From contig NZ_JBHSHQ010000008.1 in the NCBI RefSeq assembly GCF_042652985.1, positions 10,039 to 74,038 of the forward strand: DNA of 64,000 nucleotides, in the 5' to 3' direction. A program made the position numbers and the translations under genes. Below are positions 1-7,724 of this stretch, in pieces. Below the pieces are notes generated by a model. The model ran no database searches and was not told the origin of the DNA. It worked only from the letters and a program-made list of their open reading frames with translations. This stretch comes from Ruoffia tabacinasalis. GTDB taxonomy: Bacteria > Bacillota > Bacilli > Lactobacillales > Aerococcaceae. Every line of letters begins with the position of its first letter. Position 1 is the first letter of the stretch.

Positions 1-1
1 T

Positions 2-352
2 GTAGACTACATGCATGAAAACGGCAAAAAAGTTGTGACATCAGTGAATATGATCTTGCCTTGGATTTTAGAGAATATTGAGAAGAAATCAGATGCCTTA
101 CTTGTTGGTTATGATACATTCCCTGGGGCAGTGCTTGAAGTGATCCTCGGTCAATTCTCTCCAATTGGGAAACTACCGTTAACATTACCTAAGAATAGTA
201 AAGTTATTGGAGTGGATGAATACGGTGTATCAATTTCGCGTAATGATGTACCTGGTTACGATAAAGATAAGTATATGCGTGAAGGAATGACATATGCTTA
301 CGTTGATCAAGCAGGGAATGAGTATCGAAGCGGCTTTGGTTTAAATTATTAA
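2..352 (+). CDS. Glycoside hydrolase family 3 protein, C-terminal part (5' end outside window)
   Basis: The reading frame is open to the left edge, so this is the last 116 codons of a longer gene. The stretch around DALLVGYDTFPGAVLEVILG and then SPIGKLPLTLP matches the C-terminal alpha/beta sandwich domain of family 3 beta-glucosidases and beta-N-acetylhexosaminidase-like enzymes, where a G-x-x-N/S-P-x-G-K/R-L-P segment is typical. The C-terminus ends in SGFGLNY, like the FGxGLSY end common in this family. The catalytic nucleophile domain lies upstream and cannot be seen, so substrate and localisation are unknown. The ATG at 11 is only an internal methionine. It is followed by a promoter for the next gene, so it probably ends its own transcript. 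Confidence 0.75.
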   Translation, partial: VDYMHENGKKVVTSVNMILPWILENIEKKSDALLVGYDTFPGAVLEVILGQFSPIGKLPLTLPKNSKVIGVDEYGVSISRNDVPGYDKDKYMREGMTYAYVDQAGNEYRSGFGLNY

Positions 353-378
353 ATACTTCTACATAGATGTGTTTATCT

Positions 379-406
379 TTTACATATCACTTTTAAACGT
401 TATAAT
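379..406 (+). promoter_or_regulatory. Sigma-A-type promoter of the esterase gene
   Basis: TTTACA (379-384) and TATAAT (401-406) are separated by 16 bases. The 15-mer CGTTATAATGTAAAT that contains the -10 box occurs again at the promoter of the unknown gene that starts at 1394. Confidence 0.6.
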
Positions 407-443
407 GTAAATGAATTAAAATGATTAGATATGGGGTGAGTAG

Positions 444-1304
444 GTGGAGCCAATGTTTTGGAAGCGAACGGATGATTATTACTATTTAAAGTTAGAAACG
501 CATTATTTAGATATACCTTACTATAATCAGAAAAGACGCATCCGTGTTTTATTACCGAAAGATTATAAAAAAGATGTTGAGAATGCTTACCCTGTATTGT
601 ATATGCATGATGGGCAAAATGTGTTTTATAGTAAAGAGGCATTTGTAGGTCATTCTTGGAAAGTCATTCCAGCGATAAAAAATAATAAAGAGTTACCTAA
701 AATGATTATTGTTGCAGTAGATAATGCCAATGAAAATCGATTAAATGAATATTCGCCGTGGCCAACCGATCAAACGAAGACTGAAGAATTTCAGAATGTC
801 GGTGGAGATGGGGCCTTGCATGGTGAATGGTTTGTTAACGAATTAAAACCCTTTATTGATGACAATTATCGAACGCTACCTGATAGAAAGAATACTTTAC
901 TTGCTGGAAGTTCAATGGGTGGCATTATGGCAGCCTATATGGGGAGTAAGTATCCAGAAGTATTCGGAGTCCTTGGAGTATTCTCATTAGCTTCATGGTT
1001 TAATGAAGAGCAATTTTTATCTTTCATCAAAGCGCATCCTTTAAACCCAGATACGAAAGTATACATTCAAGTAGGGACAAACGAGGGCGATGATACCGAT
1101 GCTAGTTTTATCGATGGTAAGATGAATCAACAATATATTGATTGTAATCTTCGATATTATAATAATTTACTGAAAATGAATCATCCCATAGATAATATTT
1201 GGTTACGAATTATGGCAGACGAAGAGCACCATGAACTTTATTGGGCGCGACATTTTCCAGAATTCCTAAGATATGGCTTTGATATTATTAATGGTGATAA
1301 TTAA
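444..1304 (+). CDS. Putative esterase of the enterochelin-esterase/esterase D type (alpha/beta hydrolase)
   Basis: The 286-residue product has an early YPVLYMHDGQN segment and a nucleophile elbow GSSMGG (residues 155-160, probable nucleophile Ser157). An acidic residue and a His near the C-terminus (EEHHELYWARHFPEF) would complete the triad. This is the arrangement of the Pfam Esterase (PF00756) family, which includes Fes/IroE-like and carbohydrate esterases. There is no signal peptide, so it is likely cytoplasmic. The substrate cannot be told. The start is ambiguous: GTG at 444 has GGGGTGAG five bases upstream, while ATG at 453 has AGGTGGAG immediately upstream. It stands alone behind its own promoter. 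Confidence 0.8.
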   Translation: MEPMFWKRTDDYYYLKLETHYLDIPYYNQKRRIRVLLPKDYKKDVENAYPVLYMHDGQNVFYSKEAFVGHSWKVIPAIKNNKELPKMIIVAVDNANENRLNEYSPWPTDQTKTEEFQNVGGDGALHGEWFVNELKPFIDDNYRTLPDRKNTLLAGSSMGGIMAAYMGSKYPEVFGVLGVFSLASWFNEEQFLSFIKAHPLNPDTKVYIQVGTNEGDDTDASFIDGKMNQQYIDCNLRYYNNLLKMNHPIDNIWLRIMADEEHHELYWARHFPEFLRYGFDIINGDN

Positions 1305-1349
1305 TCTTATTTTTCTTTTAAAAAGACTGGATTATCTAAAAACTTGCGT

Positions 1350-1355
1350 TATAAT
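1350..1355 (+). promoter_or_regulatory. -10 box TATAAT upstream of the unknown gene
   Basis: TATAAT lies 38 bases upstream of the probable ATT start and sits in the same 15-mer (1347-1361) as the esterase promoter. I see no good -35 box at 16-18 bases. Confidence 0.4.
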
Positions 1356-1393
1356 GTAAATCTCTTAGATATTTTAATAAAGGAGTTTTTACA

Positions 1394-1804
1394 ATTAATA
1401 AACATCAATTTATAACACATACAATTGAATTAGTTGATGAGAACCATCCTTTGATTGCTCAGTTTCAACTTTCTTTAATGTTGCTAGTACCTAGCAGTTT
1501 AATAGCAACGGATATTCGCACAGGTTTTCCAAACTTAGTGAGCAATGAGCGGATAATTATTGACCAATTTGTTCTGATGCAATTTGAGGATTACAACAAG
1601 AATGCTGATAGTCAAAAACTGAGACCCTTATTATATGCAGATAATTTTCTACAAATTATTGAAGATGATTTATTTAATTATTATCAGACACATGATGAGA
1701 TCGAATTAGTAAGTTGTAATTTGAATTTGTTTACCGATGTAAGGGCAAATTCAGCCATCAAACTTTTTTCATCGAATCCCGAAGATACAACTAGAGATAA
1801 TTAG
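1394..1804 (+). CDS. Hypothetical protein, probable non-canonical ATT start
   Basis: The frame is open from before 1394 to TAG at 1804. The only good ribosome binding site, AAGGAG (1379-1384), lies about nine bases before ATT at 1394, which would begin Met-Asn-Lys-His-Gln-Phe. There is no ATG, GTG or TTG near that site; the first ordinary start is TTG at 1451, which has no ribosome binding site. With the ATT start the product is 136 residues, acidic and without membrane segments or a signal peptide. I do not recognise the family. It may be a real gene using a rare start, or a gene whose ATG has been mutated or misread. It shares a terminator with the converging gene downstream. Confidence 0.55.
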   Translation: MNKHQFITHTIELVDENHPLIAQFQLSLMLLVPSSLIATDIRTGFPNLVSNERIIIDQFVLMQFEDYNKNADSQKLRPLLYADNFLQIIEDDLFNYYQTHDEIELVSCNLNLFTDVRANSAIKLFSSNPEDTTRDN

Positions 1805-1811
1805 CAAAAAG

Positions 1812-1837
1812 AAAACTCCCATAAAGGGAGTTTTTTC
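1812..1837. terminator. Bidirectional intrinsic terminator
   Basis: Perfect 9-bp stem AAAACTCCC / GGGAGTTTT with loop ATAAA, followed by T's on the plus strand and, read in reverse, by a T-run on the minus strand. It lies between two converging genes and probably serves both. Confidence 0.85.
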
Positions 1838-1851
1838 TTTGCATTCAATGA

Positions 1852-2364
1852 TTATGCTAAAGCATCAACGATTGCTTTGTTAAATGCATCAATATCTTCT
1901 GGTGTACGACTTGAGATAATTCCTGAAGGGTCAATAACAACTTCTTCATCATAGTAGTTAGCACCAGCATTTTTCACATCAATTGCGACTTGTTTCACAC
2001 TCGTAATGTCTTTTCCGCGCAGTATATCTGCATTGACTAATAATTGTGGGCCATGACAGATTGTAAAAATTGGTTTACGAGCAAAAGCAAATTCTCTAAC
2101 GAAATCAACGATACGATCGTCTTTTCTTAATTTGTCTGGAGAAAATCCACCCGGAATTAGTAAAGCATCATAATCAGCTGACTTCACATCATCAATACCT
2201 TTGTCGATTGTAACTTCTGCTTCACCTTTTTTCCCTTTAGCCGTATGTCCTGCTTCAGGTCCAATTGTTATAACCTCGTGACCTGCTTCTATTAATACAT
2301 CACGTGGTGAAGTGAATTCAATATCCTCGAATAAGTCTGTTATTACTGTAGCAATTTTTGCCAT
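1852..2364 (-). CDS. DJ-1/PfpI family protein (general stress protein 18/YfkM-like)
   Basis: The 170-residue product is a single DJ-1/PfpI domain. The nucleophile elbow is TICHGPQ (Cys103, His104) and the conserved acidic EDIE lies at residues 13-16; PGGFSPD (71-77) is the usual glycine loop. Members of this subfamily are described as intracellular proteases, deglycases or glyoxalase III, and the true reaction is disputed in the literature. Here it is cytoplasmic and stands alone. Its start is firm, because AAAGGAGGA lies eight bases before the ATG. Its position next to mgsA, on the other strand, fits a role in dicarbonyl stress, but this is inference. Confidence 0.88.
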   Translation of the reverse strand: MAKIATVITDLFEDIEFTSPRDVLIEAGHEVITIGPEAGHTAKGKKGEAEVTIDKGIDDVKSADYDALLIPGGFSPDKLRKDDRIVDFVREFAFARKPIFTICHGPQLLVNADILRGKDITSVKQVAIDVKNAGANYYDEEVVIDPSGIISSRTPEDIDAFNKAIVDALA

Positions 2365-2483
2365 TAATAAAGTCCTCCTTTGAGTTTTCTACCTACAGTT
2401 TAACAATCTGGTAGATGAATGCAATTGATTTGCTTGAAAGTCCAGATATGTTGAGTATTAAGTAAGAAAGAATGCTCAGTATC

Positions 2484-2492
2484 TGATATAAT
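2484..2492 (+). promoter_or_regulatory. Extended -10 promoter of mgsA-xpt
   Basis: TGA-TATAAT extended -10 box 30 bases before the mgsA start. No clear -35 box is visible at the right distance. Confidence 0.55.
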
Positions 2493-2522
2493 TAAAGTAA
2501 AAAAAGAGGAGGTGTGTTTAAA

Positions 2523-2945
2523 GTGAAAATAGCTTTAATCGCACATGATAAGAAAAAAGATAATATGGTAAATATTGCGGTAGCCTATCGACATATATTT
2601 GCTAAACATGAATTATTTGCTACAGGTACAACAGGTCAAAGAATTATCGAAGCCACTGGTTTAAAAGTTCATCGTTTTAAATCTGGACCATTAGGTGGAG
2701 ATCAACAAATTGGTGCAGCAATCTCAGATGATCGTATGGACTTAGTATTATTCCTAAGAGATCCCTTAACTGCTCAACCACATGAACCAGATGTGTCTGC
2801 CTTATTACGTCTTTGTGATGTTTACGATATTCCATTAGCAACAAATATGGGTACAGCTGAGATTTTAATTCGTGGGTTAGAAAGTGGATTTTTTGACTGG
2901 AGACATATTCGTCAAACTCAAGAACACAATAAGATTGATATTTAA
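2523..2945 (+). CDS. mgsA: Methylglyoxal synthase
   Basis: Converts dihydroxyacetone phosphate to methylglyoxal and phosphate, a bypass of lower glycolysis that relieves sugar-phosphate build-up. The 140-residue product follows the family throughout: it opens MKIALIAHDKKK, has the catalytic GPLGGDQQIG (Asp60, equivalent to Asp71 of the E. coli enzyme), LRDPLTAQPHEPD, and the closing NMGTAEILI. I chose GTG at 2523, ten bases after AGGAGG, over GTG at 2514, which overlaps the ribosome binding site and would add three residues not found in homologues. It is followed after 24 bases by xpt, so the two are probably co-transcribed. Confidence 0.95.
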   Translation: MKIALIAHDKKKDNMVNIAVAYRHIFAKHELFATGTTGQRIIEATGLKVHRFKSGPLGGDQQIGAAISDDRMDLVLFLRDPLTAQPHEPDVSALLRLCDVYDIPLATNMGTAEILIRGLESGFFDWRHIRQTQEHNKIDI

Positions 2946-2969
2946 TTGATGACATTAGGAGGTATGTGA

Positions 2970-3545
2970 GTGAGTAATTTAAAACAAATGATATTAGAGC
3001 ATGGAAAAGTTTATCCTGGGAATATCTTAAAAGTTGATTCATTTTTAAATCATCAAATCGATCCACATGTGATTAAAAGTATCGAAAATGATTTTTATCA
3101 ATACTTTAAAGATAAAGGTGTCACAAAAGTATTAACTATTGAATCATCTGGTATTGCACCAGCTTTAATGGTTGCCTATCGTTTGGATGTTCCAATGTTA
3201 TTCGCCAAGAAAGCTTTACCAAGTACAATTAAATCAGAAGATAAATATGAGACTCTGGTTCATTCATATACAAAGAATACAACTAGTAATGTGTTTATAT
3301 CAAAAGAATATCTTAATAAAGATGATAAAGTATTAATTATAGATGATTTCCTAGCTAATGGCGAGGCTGCTTATGGTTTAGCAGATTTAATCGAGCAAAG
3401 TGGGGCGGAAACAGTAGGTATAGGTATTTGTATTGAGAAATCCTTCCAACCCGGTAGAGAAAGATTGGAAGATTCCGGACACGATGTCTATTCGATCTGT
3501 CGAATTAAATCATTAGATGATGGGAAGATTGAATTTTATGAATAA
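2970..3545 (+). CDS. xpt: Xanthine phosphoribosyltransferase
   Basis: Salvages xanthine with PRPP to give XMP. The 191-residue product matches Bacillus Xpt closely: LKVDSFLNHQIDP near the start, TIESSGIAPA, the PRPP-binding VLIIDDFLANGEA (residues 121-133), and IEKSFQPGR. The start is GTG, seven bases after TAGGAGG. In Bacillus xpt is usually paired with a xanthine permease (pbuX) and preceded by a guanine riboswitch. Here it follows mgsA, there is no permease beside it, and I find no purine riboswitch upstream. Confidence 0.95.
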   Translation: MSNLKQMILEHGKVYPGNILKVDSFLNHQIDPHVIKSIENDFYQYFKDKGVTKVLTIESSGIAPALMVAYRLDVPMLFAKKALPSTIKSEDKYETLVHSYTKNTTSNVFISKEYLNKDDKVLIIDDFLANGEAAYGLADLIEQSGAETVGIGICIEKSFQPGRERLEDSGHDVYSICRIKSLDDGKIEFYE

Positions 3546-3550
3546 AAAAT

Positions 3551-3575
3551 AAAGGTCAAAAAACATTTGACCTTT
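3551..3575. promoter_or_regulatory. Inverted repeat: terminator stem of xpt and possible operator over the clpB -35 box
   Basis: Perfect 10-bp inverted repeat AAAGGTCAAA / TTTGACCTTT with loop AAACA. It lies directly after xpt and could end its transcript, although the T-run after it is poor. Its right arm contains the -35 box TTGACC of the clpB promoter and a CtsR-type heptad (GGTCAAA on the minus strand). A degenerate second heptad (AGTCAGG, minus strand) follows at 3576-3582 with the right 3-base spacing. Confidence 0.5.
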
Positions 3576-3595
3576 CCTGACTAAAGGTATATAAT
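3567..3595 (+). promoter_or_regulatory. Sigma-A promoter of clpB
   Basis: TTGACC (3567-3572), 17-base spacer, TATAAT (3590-3595). This is one of the best promoters in the window. The predicted transcript has a leader of about 70 bases that contains the CtsR box. Confidence 0.75.
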
Positions 3596-3637
3596 AAGTA
3601 TAGCCTCAAGAGGGGCTTATATTTATATAGAAAAATA

Positions 3638-3654
3638 ATTGACCAATTTTGACC
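3638..3654. promoter_or_regulatory. CtsR operator (heptad direct repeat) in the clpB leader
   Basis: On the minus strand it reads GGTCAAA-ATT-GGTCAAT, matching the CtsR consensus RGTCAAA-N3-RGTCAAA at 13 of 14 heptad positions. It lies just before the clpB ribosome binding site and some 36 bases after the predicted transcription start, so a bound repressor would act as a roadblock. Confidence 0.75.
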
Positions 3655-3674
3655 AAAAGAAAGGCTGTGTAAAT

Positions 3675-6281
3675 ATGATTGATAAATTAACAACCACTAT
3701 GCAACAGGCAATTGGTGAGGCACAGCAAGTAGCCATAACACGGCAACATCAACAAATAGATATTGCGCATTTATGGTTAATCATGCTAGAAGCAGACCAT
3801 TTTGCTTATAAATTATATAGTGAACAAAATATTCCAATGGATCAATTTGTTCGTCTAGTTGAAGATGAAATTGATAAAATATCACAAGTAAGTGGGAGTA
3901 ATGTACAATACGGACAAGGTATTAGTCAGAACTTAAATCGCTTATTACAAGATGCAACGACGATTGCAGCGGAATATAATGATGAGTATCTTTCAACGGA
4001 AATCATTCTGTTGGCTTTATACAAACAAAAACATAATCCAATCGTTAAGTTTTTAAATGATAATGGCTTAACTGAACAAAAATTTAAAGATAGAATTGAA
4101 GAATTGAGAGGAGGAAATCGTGTGACATCTCAAAATCAAGAAGAGACATATGAATCTCTAGATAAATATGCGATTAACTTAAATGAAGCAGTCAAAACAA
4201 ATAAAATGGATCCAATCATCGGACGTGATGAAGAGATTCGTGATGTAATTCGAATTTTATCACGTAAATCTAAAAATAATCCAATCTTAATTGGGGATCC
4301 GGGTGTTGGTAAAACCGCGATTGTTGAAGGACTAGCACAAAGAATTGTTCGAAATGATGTACCGGAAAACTTAAAAGGAAAAACTCTTTATTCTTTAGAT
4401 ATGGGTGCATTGATTGCCGGAGCAAAATATCGTGGAGAGTTTGAAGAACGCTTAAAAGCTGTATTAAAAGAAGTGAAAGATGCAGAAGGGCAAATACTTC
4501 TATTCATTGATGAAATTCATACAATTGTCGGAGCAGGTAAAACTGAAGGTTCAATGGATGCTGGGAATCTCTTAAAACCGATGTTAGCCCGTGGTGAATT
4601 GCATTGTATTGGAGCAACGACACTAGATGAATACCGCCAAAACTTTGAAAAAGACAAAGCTTTAGAAAGACGTTTCCAAAGAGTTATGGTTAATGAACCA
4701 AATGTTGAAGACACTATTTCTATTCTACGTGGTTTAAAAGAACGTTATGAGATTCATCATGGTGTGAATATTCATGACAATGCCTTAGTAGCTGCAGCAA
4801 CACTTTCAAACCGTTATATTACTGATCGTTTCTTACCAGATAAAGCACTCGATTTAGTTGACGAAGCTTGTGCGACAATTCGTATGGAATTAAATTCAGT
4901 ACCCTTAGAAATTGACCAAGTCAATCGTCGTTTAATGACTTTAGAAATTGAAGAAGAAGCATTGAAAAAAGAAGATGACGACGCAAGTAAACGTCGCTTA
5001 GAGATTCTTCGAGAAGAGTTAGCAAACTTACGAGAAGAAGCGAATAACTTGAAAGCTCGTTGGGATATTGAAAAAGAAGAAACAAATAAATTACGTGATA
5101 AACGTGAACAACTAGATCAAGCTCGTCATGACTTAGAAGATGCAGAAGCTGAATATAATTTAGAAAAAGCGGCTGAATTAAGACATGGCATCATTCCTGA
5201 ACTGGAGAAAGAATTAACAGCCATAGAGAATGAACATGTTGAAACTGAAGTACAAAGCCGACTCACACAAGAATCAGTAACAGATGAAGAAATTGCTAAA
5301 GTTGTTGGTCGTTTAACTGGTATTCCAGTGAACAAAATTGTTGAAGGCGAAAGAGAAAAATTATTGCATCTTGATGACGTCTTACATAGAAGAGTCATTG
5401 GACAAGATGAAGCCGTTCGACTTGTTCATGAAGCAGTACTTAGATCACGTGCTGGAATTCAAGATCCGAATCGACCAATTGGTTCGTTCCTATTCTTAGG
5501 ACCAACGGGTGTTGGTAAAACAGAATTAGCTAAAGCACTCGCTGTGGCGTTATTCGATTCTGAAGATCATATGGTTCGACTTGACATGAGTGAGTATATG
5601 GAGAAACATACGGTGTCTAGATTAGTGGGAGCTCCTCCAGGATACATTGGACATGATGAAGGTGGACAACTGACTGAGGCCGTACGTAGAAATCCGTACA
5701 CTATCATTCTATTGGATGAGGTGGAAAAAGCCCATCCAGATGTTTTCAATATATTACTCCAAGTATTGGATGATGGTCGATTGACCGATTCGAAAGGACG
5801 CGTTGTAGACTTCAAAAATACTGTCATAATAATGACTAGTAATATCGGGTCACACTTACTACTTGAAGGAGTAGAAGATAATGGCGTAATATCTTCAGAA
5901 ACTGAAAAACAAGTAAATCAATTACTGCGTCAACAATTCAAACCAGAATTCTTAAATCGTATTGATGATACTGTTCTTTTCTCTCCTTTAACTTTAGACA
6001 ATATGAGTGGAATTGTACTCAAAATGATTGAAAACCTTTCAAATAGATTGGCAGACCAACAAATAAAATTAGAAGTGACTGAATCAGCAACTCAATGGCT
6101 TGCTGAACAAGGTTACGATCCTATTTACGGAGCGAGACCTTTACAACGCTTCATAATGAAAGAATTAGAAACACCATTAGCTAAAGAAATTGTAGCAGGA
6201 AATGTATTACCAAATTCTGTGATTACTGTTGATGAAAGTGAAGGGCAACTTACCTTTAACAGTACCGAAGCTATGGTATAA
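3675..6281 (+). CDS. clpB: ATP-dependent disaggregase ClpB
   Basis: Hexameric AAA+ chaperone that pulls proteins out of aggregates together with DnaK-DnaJ-GrpE, all encoded in this window. The 868-residue product has the N-terminal Clp repeat domain (about 1-145), a first ATPase domain with Walker A GDPGVGKTA (from residue 207) and LLFIDEIHTIVGAG, a long coiled-coil middle domain (about 400-520), and a second ATPase domain with GPTGVGKTE (from residue 609) and the C-terminal domain. I chose ATG at 3675, ten bases after GAAAGG. A TTG at 3639 in frame lies inside the CtsR box and has no ribosome binding site. Regulation by CtsR is supported by the box upstream. Confidence 0.97.
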   Translation: MIDKLTTTMQQAIGEAQQVAITRQHQQIDIAHLWLIMLEADHFAYKLYSEQNIPMDQFVRLVEDEIDKISQVSGSNVQYGQGISQNLNRLLQDATTIAAEYNDEYLSTEIILLALYKQKHNPIVKFLNDNGLTEQKFKDRIEELRGGNRVTSQNQEETYESLDKYAINLNEAVKTNKMDPIIGRDEEIRDVIRILSRKSKNNPILIGDPGVGKTAIVEGLAQRIVRNDVPENLKGKTLYSLDMGALIAGAKYRGEFEERLKAVLKEVKDAEGQILLFIDEIHTIVGAGKTEGSMDAGNLLKPMLARGELHCIGATTLDEYRQNFEKDKALERRFQRVMVNEPNVEDTISILRGLKERYEIHHGVNIHDNALVAAATLSNRYITDRFLPDKALDLVDEACATIRMELNSVPLEIDQVNRRLMTLEIEEEALKKEDDDASKRRLEILREELANLREEANNLKARWDIEKEETNKLRDKREQLDQARHDLEDAEAEYNLEKAAELRHGIIPELEKELTAIENEHVETEVQSRLTQESVTDEEIAKVVGRLTGIPVNKIVEGEREKLLHLDDVLHRRVIGQDEAVRLVHEAVLRSRAGIQDPNRPIGSFLFLGPTGVGKTELAKALAVALFDSEDHMVRLDMSEYMEKHTVSRLVGAPPGYIGHDEGGQLTEAVRRNPYTIILLDEVEKAHPDVFNILLQVLDDGRLTDSKGRVVDFKNTVIIMTSNIGSHLLLEGVEDNGVISSETEKQVNQLLRQQFKPEFLNRIDDTVLFSPLTLDNMSGIVLKMIENLSNRLADQQIKLEVTESATQWLAEQGYDPIYGARPLQRFIMKELETPLAKEIVAGNVLPNSVITVDESEGQLTFNSTEAMV
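4107..4124 (+). promoter_or_regulatory. Internal ribosome binding site and GTG start inside clpB
   Basis: AGAGGAGG (4107-4114) lies seven bases before an in-frame GTG at 4122 (codon 150), exactly at the end of the N-terminal domain. E. coli clpB makes a shorter protein from a GTG at about codon 149 in the same place. The same dual product is likely here. Confidence 0.7.
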
Positions 6282-6294
6282 CAGAAAAATGATT

Positions 6295-6330
6295 AAACCA
6301 GCGTATTGAAAAATGCGTTGGTTTTTTGTT
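6295..6330 (+). terminator. Intrinsic terminator after clpB
   Basis: 11-bp stem (6295-6305 with 6314-6324, two G:T pairs) followed by TTTTTTGTTT. Confidence 0.85.
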
Positions 6331-6397
6331 TAGTTACATTTAACTATTACTGTATACCATACAATTGGTAATATGACTATATTGGAAAAAATAAATA

Positions 6398-6406
6398 TGT
6401 TATATT
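6398..6406 (+). promoter_or_regulatory. Extended -10 promoter of the AI-2E family gene
   Basis: TGT-TATATT 25 bases before the ATG; no convincing -35 box. Confidence 0.4.
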
Positions 6407-6430
6407 AAAAGAATATAACGGAGGTGAAAT

Positions 6431-7627
6431 ATGAACAAAGTAAAAAAATATCGTTTTGATATTATTAAATATTTGTTTATAGCAGGTTTAATTGTATTGG
6501 CCATTGTTAATTTCGACAGACTAAAAAATATTTTTAGTTATTTATTGACAATTTCAATGCCAATTATTTTAGGTTTTATTATTGCGTATGTACTGAATAT
6601 CCCGATGGTGATGTTGGAGAAACTGTATTTTCCCAATAGTGACAGTATTGTTATTAAAAAGACACGCAGACCAGTGAGTATTTTAGTATCTATAATAATA
6701 ATTACTATCGTTTTGATTTTTATTTTGAATTTAGTGATTCCTCAATTGATATCAGTCTTTGGCCGAATTATTGAAATTATTCCACTCTTAGCGAATGGAA
6801 TTCAAAACCGGGTGATAGAGAATGAAGAGATATTTCCCCCATTAGCTGAGTTTGTCGAAACTTTTCAAATTGATTGGCAAAATATCGTCACAAATATGAT
6901 TTCTATTGCGAATCGTTTTACGACTAATATTATTGAGACAACACTTTCAACAGTGGGCTCTGTCTTTAGTATCGTTGTAAATTTATTTCTTTCATTGATG
7001 ATTTCACTTTATGTCTTGATGTCTAAGGAAACTTTAGGTAGACAGTTTAGAATCTTATCTGAAACGTATCTGCCTGAAAGAGGGCATAAAGGTCTAATGT
7101 ATGTGTTGGAAGTTACTGATTATTCGTTCCGTCACTTTATCACGGGAGAAGTACTAGAAGCTTTAATACTTGGATCGCTTGTGACTGTTGGTATGTGGAT
7201 TTTCCAATTCCCATATGCTTCAATGATTGGGGCATTAACAGGTGTGACAGCGTTAATACCTGTATTGGGAGCCTATATTTCAGGTGCCATTGGATTTATT
7301 ATGATTTTCGTTGATTCACCAATTCAGGCTTTAACTTTCTTAGTCTTTATTATTGTCATACAACAATTAGAAGGAAATCTCATATACCCTCGTGTAGTAG
7401 GTGGATCTATTGGACTCCCTGGCTTGTGGGTATTAATATCCATTACAATCGGTGGGGGCTTATTAGGGATTTGGGGAATGCTTCTTGCTGTTCCATTAGT
7501 ATCAACTTTGTTTAAGTTATTAAAAAATGACATAGAATACAGAAGAAACACTAGACATCAAGAACAAGAGTATGTTGACGCAGTCGAAGATATAAACGAA
7601 ACAAATGAATTGGAAGGTACAACTTAG
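6431..7627 (+). CDS. AI-2E family transporter (PF01594 type) membrane protein
   Basis: The 398-residue product is an integral membrane protein with about seven to eight hydrophobic segments: two near the start (about 15-30 and 35-60), one at 75-100, one at about 180-200, and a cluster from 225 to 360 that contains the family's conserved GxxxGxxxxIPxxG-like region (ALTGVTALIPVLGAY). The C-terminus is a charged tail. Named members include TqsA of E. coli and YdbI, YtvI and YueF of Bacillus; some are sodium/proton antiporters and others autoinducer exporters, so the substrate cannot be assigned. Start at ATG 6431, with GGAGGTG five bases upstream. It is monocistronic between a terminator and a promoter. 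Confidence 0.85.
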   Translation: MNKVKKYRFDIIKYLFIAGLIVLAIVNFDRLKNIFSYLLTISMPIILGFIIAYVLNIPMVMLEKLYFPNSDSIVIKKTRRPVSILVSIIIITIVLIFILNLVIPQLISVFGRIIEIIPLLANGIQNRVIENEEIFPPLAEFVETFQIDWQNIVTNMISIANRFTTNIIETTLSTVGSVFSIVVNLFLSLMISLYVLMSKETLGRQFRILSETYLPERGHKGLMYVLEVTDYSFRHFITGEVLEALILGSLVTVGMWIFQFPYASMIGALTGVTALIPVLGAYISGAIGFIMIFVDSPIQALTFLVFIIVIQQLEGNLIYPRVVGGSIGLPGLWVLISITIGGGLLGIWGMLLAVPLVSTLFKLLKNDIEYRRNTRHQEQEYVDAVEDINETNELEGTT

Positions 7628-7694
7628 TAATTTAATAACCAACCAATTTTTTACTAATTATTTACAGATATTTCTTCGGAAATCCTCATATTAG

Positions 7695-7703
7695 TGGTAT
7701 AAT
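7695..7703 (+). promoter_or_regulatory. Extended -10 promoter of the nfeD-floA operon
   Basis: TGG-TATAAT 21 bases before the ATG. The candidate -35 TTCGGA (7675-7680) is weak. Confidence 0.5.
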
Positions 7704-7724
7704 GAATATGAGAGGAGGGTAAAT

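Noticed and set aside
2365..2522. Purine riboswitch before mgsA-xpt
   Set aside because: The leader is only about 25 bases after the -10 box and lacks the conserved three-way junction sequences.
2677..3066. Minus-strand frame across the mgsA-xpt junction
   Set aside because: It covers two sure genes, has no ribosome binding site and no recognisable domain.
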